From assembly GCA_046541015.1 (NCBI GenBank), contig JBKHEA010000014.1, forward strand, positions 1 through 40,122: 40,122 nucleotides of DNA, read 5' to 3'. Below are positions 7,976-16,196 of the stretch, one piece after another. Origin of the DNA: Liberiplasma sp046541015. GTDB lineage: Bacteria; Bacillota_I; Bacilli_A; Izemoplasmatales; Izemoplasmataceae. The translations under genes were made by a program, and so were the position numbers. Under the pieces are notes generated by a model. That model saw only the letters and a program-made list of their open reading frames with translations, searched no databases and was not told the origin of the DNA. Position 1 is the first letter of the stretch, and every line of letters begins with the position of its first letter.

Positions 7976-8680
7976 TTAAAATCTATTTGGTTCATGATTG
8001 GTCGCTTGATATAAGCGGTTTAATTCCTCTTTTGTAAGGTGGCGATACTTACCTTCTTCAACATCAAGCACTATATGCATAATACGTACTCTTTTTAAGC
8101 TTACTACTTTATAATCAAATACCTGACACATCCTACGAATTTGACGGTTCAACCCTTCTGTTAATATGATAGAAAAGGTTGTATCATTAATCATTTTTGT
8201 TTTACAAGGTTTCGTTGTTGTGTTTAATATTGGGACCCCTTTAGATAAACTTGCTAAGAATTTAGAGGTTACTTTCTTATGGACTTTAACGATGTATTCT
8301 TTTTCATGCTCAAATTCACTTCTTAATATTTTATTGATTATATCGCCATCATTAGTCATTAGGATTAATCCTTCACTGTCTTTATCTAATCGACCAACAT
8401 GCATAACACGAATCGGATAGTTTAAAGCATTGATAATGTTATTAGGTTTTAAAGGATCACTGGTAGAAATAATGCCTTTTGGCTTATGAAAAGCTAAATA
8501 AACAAAAGGATCTTTTTTGTGAACTTTTTTCCCATCTACAAAAACATTATCTTCTTCATTTACGATACTTCCAAGCTGTGCAGGTTCATCATTTATCATT
8601 ACTCGCTGGTCTTTAATGAGACGATCTGCTTCGCGTCTTGAACAATATCCAACATAGGTTAAATATTTATTGATACGCAC
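7976..8680 (-). CDS. rluF: RsuA/RluF-type rRNA pseudouridine synthase
   Basis: 234 residues. An S4 RNA-binding domain (about 1-60; INKYLTYVGYCSRREADRLI) is followed by a catalytic domain with the family motif GRLDKDSEGLILMTNDG, whose aspartate is the nucleophile. Near the end is NRQIRRMCQVFDYKVVSLKRVRI, which is close to RluF (23S rRNA U2604). These enzymes isomerise uridine to pseudouridine in rRNA. RluF is the best guess; another RsuA subgroup is possible. The start is GTG at 8678-8680 with AAGGTGA upstream; no nearby ATG would keep the whole S4 domain. Confidence 0.85.
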   Translation of the reverse strand: MRINKYLTYVGYCSRREADRLIKDQRVMINDEPAQLGSIVNEEDNVFVDGKKVHKKDPFVYLAFHKPKGIISTSDPLKPNNIINALNYPIRVMHVGRLDKDSEGLILMTNDGDIINKILRSEFEHEKEYIVKVHKKVTSKFLASLSKGVPILNTTTKPCKTKMINDTTFSIILTEGLNRQIRRMCQVFDYKVVSLKRVRIMHIVLDVEEGKYRHLTKEELNRLYQATNHEPNRF

Positions 8681-8733
8681 GTAATCACCTTCTTTGCATT
8701 ATTATTATAAAATATATTATAGGTTTTGTATAT

Positions 8734-8759
8734 AAAAACTCAGGACGATTGTCCTGAGT
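8734..8759 (-). terminator. Intrinsic terminator of the glycerol operon
   Basis: On the minus strand a 9-bp perfect stem ACTCAGGAC / GTCCTGAGT with a 4-base loop is followed by a run of T. It lies 5 bases beyond the stop of the DUF1667 gene. Confidence 0.88.
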
Positions 8760-8763
8760 CAAT

Positions 8764-9111
8764 TTATTCATTAATACTCATGGTTGCAACAATATCAACA
8801 CCACTATCTAAAACATTTTTGATAATTACATCGCCTAGTTTGACTGGTGCTTCAAGTGAAACTTCATCTAAAGTTTTCATAACATCAAAAATTAAATTTT
8901 TAGGAATATTATCTGTGGTTTTAATACTAACTCTATTTTGTCTTCTACTTTTAATGCGAACCGTCGATGTTAACATACGTGTTGGATTTAAAACTTCTTT
9001 TTTTGCGTAGACTTCTCCGCGCTTACAGCGATTATTTTGAACATTTAAATTTTCATCGATTTCTAAATGACATCCTACTGGACAAACAATACAAATCATT
9101 TCTTTTTTCAT
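8764..9111 (-). CDS. DUF1667 protein, partner of GlpA/GlpB-like flavoproteins
   Basis: 115 residues. The N-terminus has four cysteines in a CxxCxxxC...C pattern (Cys7, 10, 14, 29; CIVCPVGCHLEI and NRCKRGEVYA), fit to bind a metal or Fe-S cluster. The rest is a small beta-rich domain. DUF1667 genes usually stand third after two FAD oxidoreductases related to GlpA and GlpB, as here. The start ATG overlaps the stop of the upstream gene as TAATG, so the two are translationally coupled. It is likely the small electron-transfer subunit of a glycerol-3-phosphate dehydrogenase complex, but the exact role is not settled. Confidence 0.82.
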   Translation of the reverse strand: MKKEMICIVCPVGCHLEIDENLNVQNNRCKRGEVYAKKEVLNPTRMLTSTVRIKSRRQNRVSIKTTDNIPKNLIFDVMKTLDEVSLEAPVKLGDVIIKNVLDSGVDIVATMSINE

Positions 9112-10364
9112 TAATTGCTCACCTCTAATTTCACTGTGATTGGTTCGTTGGTTTTAATTAAATCTTTGCTTAAAGTAATGCGTTCCATTTCAGCAGGGGC
9201 AATGAAGCGTGCTTTTTTCTCATAGATTTCTTTTTCACCTTGATAGATTTTAAACGTACCTCTTAATGCACTTTCGGTTGCGCGAAGGGATAAGGTTAGT
9301 TCACTAAAATCTTGATTTAAATCTAATTTTTGTGGAAGCACATAACGTACTTTATCACTTGGATTAATATTGATCCAATCTCTTTTATCTTTTAGTTTTT
9401 TAGTAACATAAGCTTTGGCTTGAATTCCTGCTTTAGTTCCTTCTTCTGTAACAAAGTCAACTAAGTCATGAACATGCAGGGCGTTGCCACAGGCAAATAA
9501 CCCATCGATATTGGTTTGTAAGGTTTGATCAACAATCGCACCGTTAGTTACTGGTGAAATTTGAAAATTTAAGGAATCAAACATTTTAATATCTGGCACT
9601 AAACCAACACTTAGTAACAAGGTATCAACCTCAAACTTCTTTTCTGTTCCTTTAATCGGTTTAAAAAATTGATCAACTTCACTAATGGTTATAGATTCTA
9701 AACGTTCTTTACCTTTTATATCCGTTATGGTGTGTGATAAAAATAATGGGATGTCAAAGTCATGTAAACATTGAACAATGTTGCGAGTTAAGCCGTTTGA
9801 ATAAGGCATGAGTTCAGCAACCCCTAAGACATTAGCACCTTCTAGTGTCATACGTCTTGCCATAATAAGTCCAATATCTCCACTACCTAATATAAAAACA
9901 TTCTTTCCAACTAAGTACCCATCAATATTTAAATAGCGCTGTGCACTACCAGCAGGCATAATCCCTTTTGGTCGGTCGCCTGGAAGTTGAATTTGTCCAC
10001 GGGTTCTTTCATAACATCCTGAACTAATAATGACACTTTTAGATTGAATATGAAACTCACCCTTTTCAGTATTGATGAGGGTAATATCAAAGTCTTCTTC
10101 TTTAACAACATCAATAACAGTAGTATCAAGTAATACATCGATATCTAAAGATTCAACTGCTAAAATACCACGTTCAGCATACTCAGGACCGGTTAGTTCT
10201 TCTTTATAATGATGTAGTCCAAACCCATTATGAATACATTGTTTCAAAATGCCACCAAGGGTTTTATCGCGTTCAATAAGAAGTATGTTTAAGTTTTCAT
10301 CATAGGCGCTTTTTAAGGCTGCAAGTCCTGCAGCACCGCCGCCAATAATCGTAATATCATACAT
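9111..10364 (-). CDS. GlpB-like NAD(P)/FAD-dependent oxidoreductase
   Basis: 417 residues of the pyridine-nucleotide-disulfide oxidoreductase fold. An FAD-binding GGGAAGLAAL is at residues 8-17, then a Cys-containing CIHNGFGLHHYKEELTGPEY motif shared with anaerobic glycerol-3-phosphate dehydrogenase partners. A second Rossmann loop (GSGDIGLIMARRM) lies at about residue 160 for NAD(P), and the FAD-end motif is DGLFACGNALHVHDLVDFV. It probably passes electrons between the GlpA-like subunit and NAD(P) or another carrier. It overlaps both neighbours by TAATG junctions, so the three proteins are made together. Confidence 0.85.
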   Translation of the reverse strand: MYDITIIGGGAAGLAALKSAYDENLNILLIERDKTLGGILKQCIHNGFGLHHYKEELTGPEYAERGILAVESLDIDVLLDTTVIDVVKEEDFDITLINTEKGEFHIQSKSVIISSGCYERTRGQIQLPGDRPKGIMPAGSAQRYLNIDGYLVGKNVFILGSGDIGLIMARRMTLEGANVLGVAELMPYSNGLTRNIVQCLHDFDIPLFLSHTITDIKGKERLESITISEVDQFFKPIKGTEKKFEVDTLLLSVGLVPDIKMFDSLNFQISPVTNGAIVDQTLQTNIDGLFACGNALHVHDLVDFVTEEGTKAGIQAKAYVTKKLKDKRDWININPSDKVRYVLPQKLDLNQDFSELTLSLRATESALRGTFKIYQGEKEIYEKKARFIAPAEMERITLSKDLIKTNEPITVKLEVSN

Positions 10365-11803
10365 TATGATTTCACCTTCGTTTCTTTATACAGTAAAGAG
10401 GTCCCTTTTTGATAATAATCCACTTCTTCAATTGGCATATCGAGTTCACGTGCTATGATTTTTAATACTTGATGTTCACAATATCCACCCTGGCATAATC
10501 CGCTTCCAGCACGTGCACGTTTTTTTATGCCTTTAATCGTGTCGGCACCAACTGAACGATGAATGGCTTTAACAATATCACCTTCAGTAATTTTTTCACA
10601 TTTACAAACAAGTCGTCCATAACGGTGATCTTCATGATAAGCACGTTTTTTCTCTTCATCGTTCATCTCACTAAATAATTTGATGTATACACGATGAGGG
10701 TTATAAGATGCTTTAGGTTTGAGATTTTCTTTTGGCTTAATGATATCATTGACAATATATTCAGCAATAGCTGGAGAAGCCGTTAATCCTGGAGAATCAA
10801 TTCCTGCTGCATGAATAAAATTAGATACTTCACTTGATTCTTGAATATAAAAATCTTTTTGATTTATGGTTGCTCTAACACCAGTAAAGGTTCTAATAAC
10901 TCGGTTAAAAGGGATATTTTTAACTAATCTTGACGATTCAATTTTGACATAAGTTAATCCGTCTTTAGTCGTTGAGACATCATCTTTTTCATCTTGAAAT
11001 TCACTATTTGGACCAACTAAAATGTTTCCGTGAACTTGAGGGGTTAATAAAACCCCTTTTCCTTTAGAACTTGGTATTGGATAAATAGTATGGTTTACAA
11101 AACCTTTAACACGGCGGTCTAAAACAAAGTATTCTCCACGTCTTGGTGTCATCTTATATGCAACATTGTTTTCAACCATATGAGCGATATTTTCTGCAAA
11201 AACCCCCGCTGCATTAATGACGTAACGTGCTTTAAACGTATCGGTTTTCGTTTTAACTATAAAAATGTCATCTTCTTTTTTAATTGTTTTAACTGCTTGA
11301 TTTTTCTTAAGTATAACGCCATTTTCTACAGCATTTTCTACACATGCAATCGCAACTTCCCAAGGATAAGTCACTTTCGTTGTTGGGAGTGATAAAGCTT
11401 TCATGAGATCGTCATTTAAGTTTGGTTCAAGCGCATAAGCTTCTTCAGCGGTTAAGAACTTGACGTCTACGCCATTTTTTTGAGCGCGTTCATACAGTGT
11501 ATACAAAATTTCTAACTCTTCTGCAGAATAAGCTACTACCATTGCGCCATTTCTAAGCAAAGGAATATTCAAGTCTTTTTCTAATTGATCATAAAGCTCA
11601 TTCCCTCTTACACAAAGACGTGCTTTTAGTGTATTTTCTTTTGGGTCATGACCGCTATGAACAATGGCGCTGTTTGCAATTGTTGCATGATTTGCAACAT
11701 CGTTTTCCTTTTCTAGCAATAAAACCTCTACTTCATACTTACTTAATTCTCTTGCGATATTAGCACCAGTTACACCAGCACCAATAATAATAAAATCGTA
11801 CAT
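10364..11803 (-). CDS. glpA: GlpA-like glycerol-3-phosphate dehydrogenase with BFD-type [2Fe-2S] domain
   Basis: 479 residues. The FAD-binding start is IIGAGVTGANIAREL, followed by a DAO-fold body with NSAIVHSGHDP, NAAGVFAENIA and IDSPGLTASPAIAEYI. The last 80 or so residues form a BFD-like domain with CKC and a CQGGYC pair, the four cysteines that hold a [2Fe-2S] cluster. It should oxidise glycerol 3-phosphate to dihydroxyacetone phosphate in the cytoplasm or at the membrane. The Fe-S domain and the GlpB-like and DUF1667 partners favour an electron-transferring GlpABC-type complex over the peroxide-making GlpO oxidase of Mycoplasma. A leader terminator (11821-11872) precedes it. Exact substrate is inferred from context with glpP, glpK and glpF. 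Confidence 0.85.
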   Translation of the reverse strand: MYDFIIIGAGVTGANIARELSKYEVEVLLLEKENDVANHATIANSAIVHSGHDPKENTLKARLCVRGNELYDQLEKDLNIPLLRNGAMVVAYSAEELEILYTLYERAQKNGVDVKFLTAEEAYALEPNLNDDLMKALSLPTTKVTYPWEVAIACVENAVENGVILKKNQAVKTIKKEDDIFIVKTKTDTFKARYVINAAGVFAENIAHMVENNVAYKMTPRRGEYFVLDRRVKGFVNHTIYPIPSSKGKGVLLTPQVHGNILVGPNSEFQDEKDDVSTTKDGLTYVKIESSRLVKNIPFNRVIRTFTGVRATINQKDFYIQESSEVSNFIHAAGIDSPGLTASPAIAEYIVNDIIKPKENLKPKASYNPHRVYIKLFSEMNDEEKKRAYHEDHRYGRLVCKCEKITEGDIVKAIHRSVGADTIKGIKKRARAGSGLCQGGYCEHQVLKIIARELDMPIEEVDYYQKGTSLLYKETKVKS

Positions 11804-11820
11804 CGAAACACCCTTTCTAA

Positions 11821-11872
11821 AATAAAAAATGCCGAAAAAAACGTAGTTCGTTTCTTTCGGCTCTAGGTCTCT
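11821..11872 (-). promoter_or_regulatory. GlpP-type leader: conserved box plus terminator before glpA
   Basis: On the minus strand the box AGAGACCTAGAGC (11860-11872) runs into a 13-bp stem (GCCGAAAGAAACG with its complement, one G-U pair; 11831-11861) and then ATTTTTTATT. The same 13-nt box and arrangement occur before the paralogue at 25864. With glpP next door, this is most simply a terminator that GlpP bound to glycerol 3-phosphate lets polymerase pass. Confidence 0.75.
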
Positions 11873-11884
11873 ATCTATTAACTT

Positions 11885-12424
11885 TTATAACCATAATGGT
11901 TCATGGCTGGTAGTAACCGCTAAGGCACCACTTTCAATACATTCTATTAAATGATCTTTAGTTTGAATCAAACCACCTAACATAATTGGGCAGCCAATCC
12001 GACCTTTTAATAGGTTTAAACTTTTAGGGATTGCTGGTAAAACTTCTAATAAATCAGGTTGTACTTTTTGAACTAAATCAATACTTTGATTTAATGATAA
12101 AGTATCTTTTAAGAAAAATCTTAAAATGCCAATAACCCCACGTTTTTTACAAAATTCAATAACTTTAGGTTTCGTTGTGATGATCCCATCAACTTTAAGT
12201 TCTTGAACAAGATAAATGGCTCCATACTCATCATTTGCAATGCCTTTCATAAGTTCAAGATGGATCAAAATCTTTTTGTTTGCTTGTTTCATTACATCTA
12301 CAATGTCTTTAAGTTGAGCAAGTTGAAAATTCATTACAATACCAAACTCATGATCGGATTTAATGAACTTCTTTAGTGCTTGATGACTACTAATAGCAGG
12401 AATAACTTTTTGGTTTTTAAACAT
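11885..12424 (-). CDS. glpP: GlpP, glycerol-3-phosphate-responsive antiterminator
   Basis: 179 residues, the standard GlpP length, forming one TIM-barrel-like domain. Family signatures are HLELMKGIANDEYG (about residue 75), VDGIITTKPKVIEF and the late GGLIQTKDHLIECIESGALAVTTS. In Bacillus, GlpP with bound glycerol 3-phosphate binds the leaders of glp mRNAs and prevents early termination. GGAGGAG stands before the ATG. The gene has its own consensus promoter (12510-12538) and a leader terminator (12443-12489), so it may control itself. It lies between glpK and glpA, all on the same strand. Confidence 0.92.
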   Translation of the reverse strand: MFKNQKVIPAISSHQALKKFIKSDHEFGIVMNFQLAQLKDIVDVMKQANKKILIHLELMKGIANDEYGAIYLVQELKVDGIITTKPKVIEFCKKRGVIGILRFFLKDTLSLNQSIDLVQKVQPDLLEVLPAIPKSLNLLKGRIGCPIMLGGLIQTKDHLIECIESGALAVTTSHEPLWL

Positions 12425-12442
12425 GCTTCTCCTCCAAGATTT

Positions 12443-12489
12443 AAAAAAGAGAAAAAGCCCATACCAGTGCTATCCTCTTTCTTCTTCTC
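12443..12489 (-). terminator. Leader terminator before glpP (possible attenuator)
   Basis: On the minus strand GAGAAGAAG pairs over 9 bp (one G-U) with CTTTTTCTC and is followed by TTTTTT; the 23-base loop holds AGAGGATAGCAC. It lies between the glpP promoter and its start codon, so it must be passed to express glpP. The exact 13-nt box of the other glp leaders is not present. Confidence 0.55.
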
Positions 12490-12509
12490 ATCAATATTAA
12501 CTTAAACAC

Positions 12510-12538
12510 ATTATAGCGCAATAAGCACTACTTGTCAA
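12510..12538 (-). promoter_or_regulatory. Consensus promoter of glpP (and glpA operon)
   Basis: A perfect TTGACA (12533-12538) and a perfect TATAAT (12510-12515) are separated by exactly 17 bases on the minus strand. It is among the strongest promoters in the window and drives glpP and probably the genes behind it. Confidence 0.88.
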
Positions 12539-12559
12539 TGGCTAAAGAAAAAGGTGGGT

Positions 12560-12584
12560 GGTAAAGGCGCAATGCGCCTTTACC
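12560..12584 (-). terminator. Strong hairpin after glpK
   Basis: An 11-bp perfect stem GGTAAAGGCGC / GCGCCTTTACC with a 3-base loop, 12 bases beyond the glpK stop. On the minus strand the T run (CTTTTTC) comes only 7 bases later, so it may end transcription or protect the glpFK mRNA 3' end. Confidence 0.65.
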
Positions 12585-12596
12585 AAGCTGAGTCTT

Positions 12597-14099
12597 TTAT
12601 TTTAAGGGTTTAAACGCCATTGTTGCTTTAACCGCTGTTTGCCAACCTTTATATAATTTTTCTCTGTCATTATCTTCCATAGCTGGTTCAAATGATTTTT
12701 CAATTGCCCATTGTTTAGCAATTTCTTCTTTGCTTTCCCAGAACTTAACCGCAAGACCTGCAAGATATGCTGCACCTAAGGCTGTTGTTTCTTGAACAAC
12801 TGGACGTTCAACTGGAACATCTAATATATCACTTTGGAATTGCATTAAGAAGTTATTCGCTACTGCGCCACCATCAACACGTAATTTTTTAAGTTCAATA
12901 CCTGAATCTTGATTCATCGTATTTAATACATCACGTGTTTGATATGCAATACTTTCTAAAGTTGCACGAGCTAGTTGAGCTTCGTTTGTACCACGTGTAA
13001 TACCAAAGATTGCACCACGTACTTCACTATCCCAGTATGGTGTACCAAGTCCAACAAAAGCTGGTACTAAATAAACACCATCGTTTGATTCTAAGCTTGT
13101 AGCAAGCGCTTCAGTTTCACTTGCTTTACTAACAAGTTTTAAACCATCGCGTAGCCACTGAACAGCACTACCAGCAACAAAGATACTACCTTCAAGTGCA
13201 TATTCAACTTTACCATCTAATCCCCATGCAATAGTGGTTAATAAACCATTTGCACTAGGTACAGCTTCTGTACCGGTATTCATTAACATGAAACATCCTG
13301 TACCATAAGTGTTTTTCGCCATACCTTTTTCAAAACATGCTTGACCAAATAATGCTGCTTGTTGATCGCCTGCAACCCCAGCAATTGGTACTTCTTCACC
13401 GAAGAAGTGATAATCAACTGTATTTGCATAAACATAACTAGAAGGTTTTACTTCTGGTAACATGCTTGTTGGAACACCTAATATATCAAGTAATTCTTCG
13501 TCCCATTTTAAATCATAGATATTATACATTAATGTTCTTGATGCATTCGTATAATCAGTTACATGCGCTTTTCCACCAGAAAGTTTCCAGATAACCCAAG
13601 TATCCATGGTACCAAATAATAAGTCACCTTTTTCAGCTGATTCTTTAGCACCTTCAACATTATCCAAAATCCATTTTACTTTTGTTCCACTAAAATAAGC
13701 ATCAATTAATAAACCAGTTTTACTTCTAAATTTATCGTTTAAACCTTGTGATTTTAATTCATCACAGATTTCTGAAGTTTGACGTGATTGCCAAACAATT
13801 GCATTATACACTGGTTTACCAGTATTTTTGTTCCAAACTACTGTTGTTTCTCTTTGATTTGTGATTCCAATTGATGCGATTTCTTTAGGACTAACATCGT
13901 TTTTTTGTAAAACTTCTGCAATAACACTTAAAATTGATAACCAGATATCGTTAGCATTATGTTCAACCCATCCTGGTTTTGGGAAAATTTGTTCGAATTC
14001 TTTTTGTGCCACGCCGCAGATTTTTCCTGCTTTATCAAATAAGATAGCGCGTGAACTAGTAGTCCCTTGATCAAGGGCTAATACGTATTTTTTTTCCAT
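12597..14099 (-). CDS. glpK: Glycerol kinase
   Basis: 500 residues, the exact family size, FGGY kinase fold. The N-terminus has the phosphate loop ALDQGTTSSRAILFD. The glycerol-site motifs NQRETTVVWNK and WVEHNANDIW follow, and GDQQAALFGQ and LRVDGGAVANNFLMQFQSDIL sit in the nucleotide half. His231 lies in VDYHFFGEEVPIAG, matching the histidine that phospho-HPr phosphorylates to activate glycerol kinase in Enterococcus and Bacillus, so PTS control is likely. The reaction is ATP plus glycerol to glycerol 3-phosphate in the cytoplasm. The start is the second ATG (14097-14099): the first ATG (14109-14111) itself overlaps the GGAGG ribosome site. It follows glpF by 48 bases. Confidence 0.95.
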   Translation of the reverse strand: MEKKYVLALDQGTTSSRAILFDKAGKICGVAQKEFEQIFPKPGWVEHNANDIWLSILSVIAEVLQKNDVSPKEIASIGITNQRETTVVWNKNTGKPVYNAIVWQSRQTSEICDELKSQGLNDKFRSKTGLLIDAYFSGTKVKWILDNVEGAKESAEKGDLLFGTMDTWVIWKLSGGKAHVTDYTNASRTLMYNIYDLKWDEELLDILGVPTSMLPEVKPSSYVYANTVDYHFFGEEVPIAGVAGDQQAALFGQACFEKGMAKNTYGTGCFMLMNTGTEAVPSANGLLTTIAWGLDGKVEYALEGSIFVAGSAVQWLRDGLKLVSKASETEALATSLESNDGVYLVPAFVGLGTPYWDSEVRGAIFGITRGTNEAQLARATLESIAYQTRDVLNTMNQDSGIELKKLRVDGGAVANNFLMQFQSDILDVPVERPVVQETTALGAAYLAGLAVKFWESKEEIAKQWAIEKSFEPAMEDNDREKLYKGWQTAVKATMAFKPLK

Positions 14100-14147
14100 T
14101 TTTTCCTCCATTTTTTGTTTTACACAGTTCCATTTAATGCATTAAGA

Positions 14148-14954
14148 TTAGTCACGTTCGATTGAAATAAAGAAAGTTGCAACTTGTACAATTACAAAGA
14201 TTGCGATGAAAATTGGTAATCCGATTAAGAAGTTGTCATTGAATGCTGCTTCATAAGTTAATTGGCCTAATACCCCACCAATAATTGGTGCTACAACAGG
14301 TAACCAAGCATATTTCCAATCAGAATCTCCTTTACCAGGTACTGGTAAGAAGAAATGCGCAAGTCTTGGTCCTAAGTCACGCGCTGGGTTGATTGCATAA
14401 CCAGTAGTTCCACCTAAAGTTAATCCGATTACAACAACTAATAGACCAACAAGTAATGGTGCGATGAAGCTTCCGTCGTTGTAAAAACCAATCGTTGCGT
14501 TGATTCCAGCAATACCAAACAATAAGACAAATGTTCCTACAACTTCACTAAAGAAGTTTGATGGTGTATGTCTGATTGCAGGCGCAGTTGAGAATGTTCC
14601 CAATTTTGCCATTTGATCTGTTTCAGCTACGTAGTGTGGATAATACATTCCTATAACAATCGCAGCGCCTACAAATGCACCAAGCATTTGAGCAACGATG
14701 AAGAAGAACGCATCGACCCATTCCATACCACCTGATACAGCAACCGCAATAGTAACTGCTGGGTTAATATGTGCACCACTAATATATCCAGTTGCGTAAA
14801 CTGCAGTCATAACTGCTAGCCCCCAACCAAATGTGATGACGATCCAGCCTGAACCTTGAGATTTGGTTCCTTTGAGGACAACGCCTGCTACAACGCCAAC
14901 CCCGAGTATTAATAAAATCATAGTACCAAAAAATTCTGCTAAATAATTTGCCAA
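14148..14954 (-). CDS. glpF: Glycerol uptake facilitator (aquaglyceroporin)
   Basis: About 268 residues with six membrane helices and two half-helices. Both pore motifs are present: SGAHINPAVTIAVA and the second as GYAINPARDLGPRL, where the Asp after NPAR marks a glycerol rather than a water channel. It passes glycerol across the cytoplasmic membrane by diffusion, coupled to glpK downstream. The start is TTG at 14952-14954, 7 bases after GGAGGG and directly before the conserved NYLAEFFGTMIL helix; in-frame codons further up lie in the leader terminator. Expression looks doubly controlled by a cre site at the promoter and a leader terminator. Confidence 0.93.
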   Translation of the reverse strand: MANYLAEFFGTMILLILGVGVVAGVVLKGTKSQGSGWIVITFGWGLAVMTAVYATGYISGAHINPAVTIAVAVSGGMEWVDAFFFIVAQMLGAFVGAAIVIGMYYPHYVAETDQMAKLGTFSTAPAIRHTPSNFFSEVVGTFVLLFGIAGINATIGFYNDGSFIAPLLVGLLVVVIGLTLGGTTGYAINPARDLGPRLAHFFLPVPGKGDSDWKYAWLPVVAPIIGGVLGQLTYEAAFNDNFLIGLPIFIAIFVIVQVATFFISIERD

Positions 14955-14997
14955 GTTAAAACCCTCCAATTTTTTTATTTTTAATGAACTTTCAAAC

Positions 14998-15062
14998 AAA
15001 AAGACCAACGAAATAAGACCTAGATAATATAAATTATCCAGAGTTATTTTTCGCTAGTCTCT
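14998..15062 (-). promoter_or_regulatory. glpF leader terminator with GlpP-like box
   Basis: On the minus strand AGAGACTAGCG (15052-15062), a variant of the box before glpA, starts a long hairpin. An outer stem pairs GACTAGCGAAA...ATAA with TTATTTCGTTGGTC. An inner 9-bp stem pairs CTGGATAAT with ATTATCTAG. A T run (14998-15002) follows. It lies between the glpF promoter and the TTG start, so it would stop transcription unless opened. Confidence 0.65.
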
Positions 15063-15092
15063 AATCGCTACGAAAATTCATTAGTTTTCTTC

Positions 15093-15121
15093 ATAGTATC
15101 AATCCTTGAAAGCGTTGTCAA
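15093..15121 (-). promoter_or_regulatory. glpFK promoter overlapped by a perfect cre site
   Basis: On the minus strand TTGACA (15116-15121) and TACTAT (15093-15098) are 17 bases apart. At 15107-15120 the plus strand reads TGAAAGCGTTGTCA, which fits the catabolite-responsive element TGWAANCGNTNWCA at every fixed position and covers the -35 box. This placement usually means repression by CcpA with phospho-Ser HPr when a better sugar is present. Confidence 0.82.
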
Positions 15122-15252
15122 TAAAAATTTGACAATTTGCTTTGATTTTCAAATAATTATGAGATAATTTTATCTTACTATTTACAAAAAATCAATCGGA
15201 AAATGACTAAACTAAGAGGTTTTATAAAATATACTTGATTTTGCTATACAAA

Positions 15253-16185
15253 TTATATTTTTTTTGGTTTGCGTGTAAAGCGCTTTACTCCCTTGCTAAA
15301 GTAAACCGTTCCATACACACCAATTAAGATCAAAGCACTACCAATATAATGGTAAAGATATAACTTTTCATTTAAAAATATAACCCCAGCAACGATACTC
15401 ATAAGCGTCGCTAAATTTGAATAAATACTTGTGACATGTGCTTCTAATTTTCCTAATGCATAATTCATTAAAAAGAATGCAATAATACTTGCCATAATTC
15501 CTAGATATAAGATTGGACCTAAGATATTAAGATTGGTTAAATTACTTATATATGTATGCGTGTTCCCTTTGATTCCTAAGATGATTAAATAAATCGTATT
15601 AAACGTTATTGCACCGATAATCATCATATAATAAGTTAAAGTAATTGCACTAACTTTTAATGATGCTATACGTGAATAAATATTATATAAAGCTGCAGAA
15701 ATTATTGCTAATCCCATCAAGCTATACCCTAAAAAATCAACACTTAAATTAAGTCTATTATTAGAAAATTGAATGTATATAATTCCAAGTACACTCATCA
15801 GTATAAATGGCCATTGAATCTTTTTAGGTTTTTCTTTTAATATAACGATACTAAATAAACTAACCATAATCGGAATAAGTGCAATCATCATCCCTGCTTC
15901 ACTGCTTTTAATTCTTGCTATCCCATTTGTTTCAAAAATAAAATACAAAACTGGTTGAAATAAACTAACGATTAAAACCGGTTTAATCATCGAACGATGA
16001 AACTGAATTTTAACTATTTTTGTAAGTCTTAATCCTTCAAATATGATAAACGCTATTAAATACCGATAAGCTATTAATCCCATGGGGTCTATATATCTAA
16101 GCGCTATTTTAGAAAACATGAACGATAGGCCAAATATACTTGCAAACCCAACCGCACTCAGATGAACCTGTCGATTATTTTTCAT
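15253..16185 (-). CDS. EamA/DMT family transporter
   Basis: About 310 residues with ten hydrophobic helices in two homologous halves, the EamA (drug/metabolite transporter) plan. Conserved features are the opening FASIFGLSFMFSKIALRYIDP, the EAGMMIALIPIMVSLFSIVILKEKP segment closing the first half, and the matching segment of the second half ending GVIFLNEKL. These proteins usually export amino acids or other metabolites at the cytoplasmic membrane. The start is the ATG at 16185, with AGAGGTGA upstream; a neighbouring TTG was not used. The end is very basic (GVKRFTRKPKKI), fitting a cytoplasmic tail. Substrate unknown. Confidence 0.85.
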   Translation of the reverse strand: MKNNRQVHLSAVGFASIFGLSFMFSKIALRYIDPMGLIAYRYLIAFIIFEGLRLTKIVKIQFHRSMIKPVLIVSLFQPVLYFIFETNGIARIKSSEAGMMIALIPIMVSLFSIVILKEKPKKIQWPFILMSVLGIIYIQFSNNRLNLSVDFLGYSLMGLAIISAALYNIYSRIASLKVSAITLTYYMMIIGAITFNTIYLIILGIKGNTHTYISNLTNLNILGPILYLGIMASIIAFFLMNYALGKLEAHVTSIYSNLATLMSIVAGVIFLNEKLYLYHYIGSALILIGVYGTVYFSKGVKRFTRKPKKI

Positions 16186-16196
16186 CAAATCACCTC

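Noticed and set aside
15275..15288. Palindrome GTAAAGCGCTTTAC, resembling a cre site
   Set aside because: It lies inside the 3' end of the EamA coding sequence, does not start with TG in the needed register, and has no promoter at hand.
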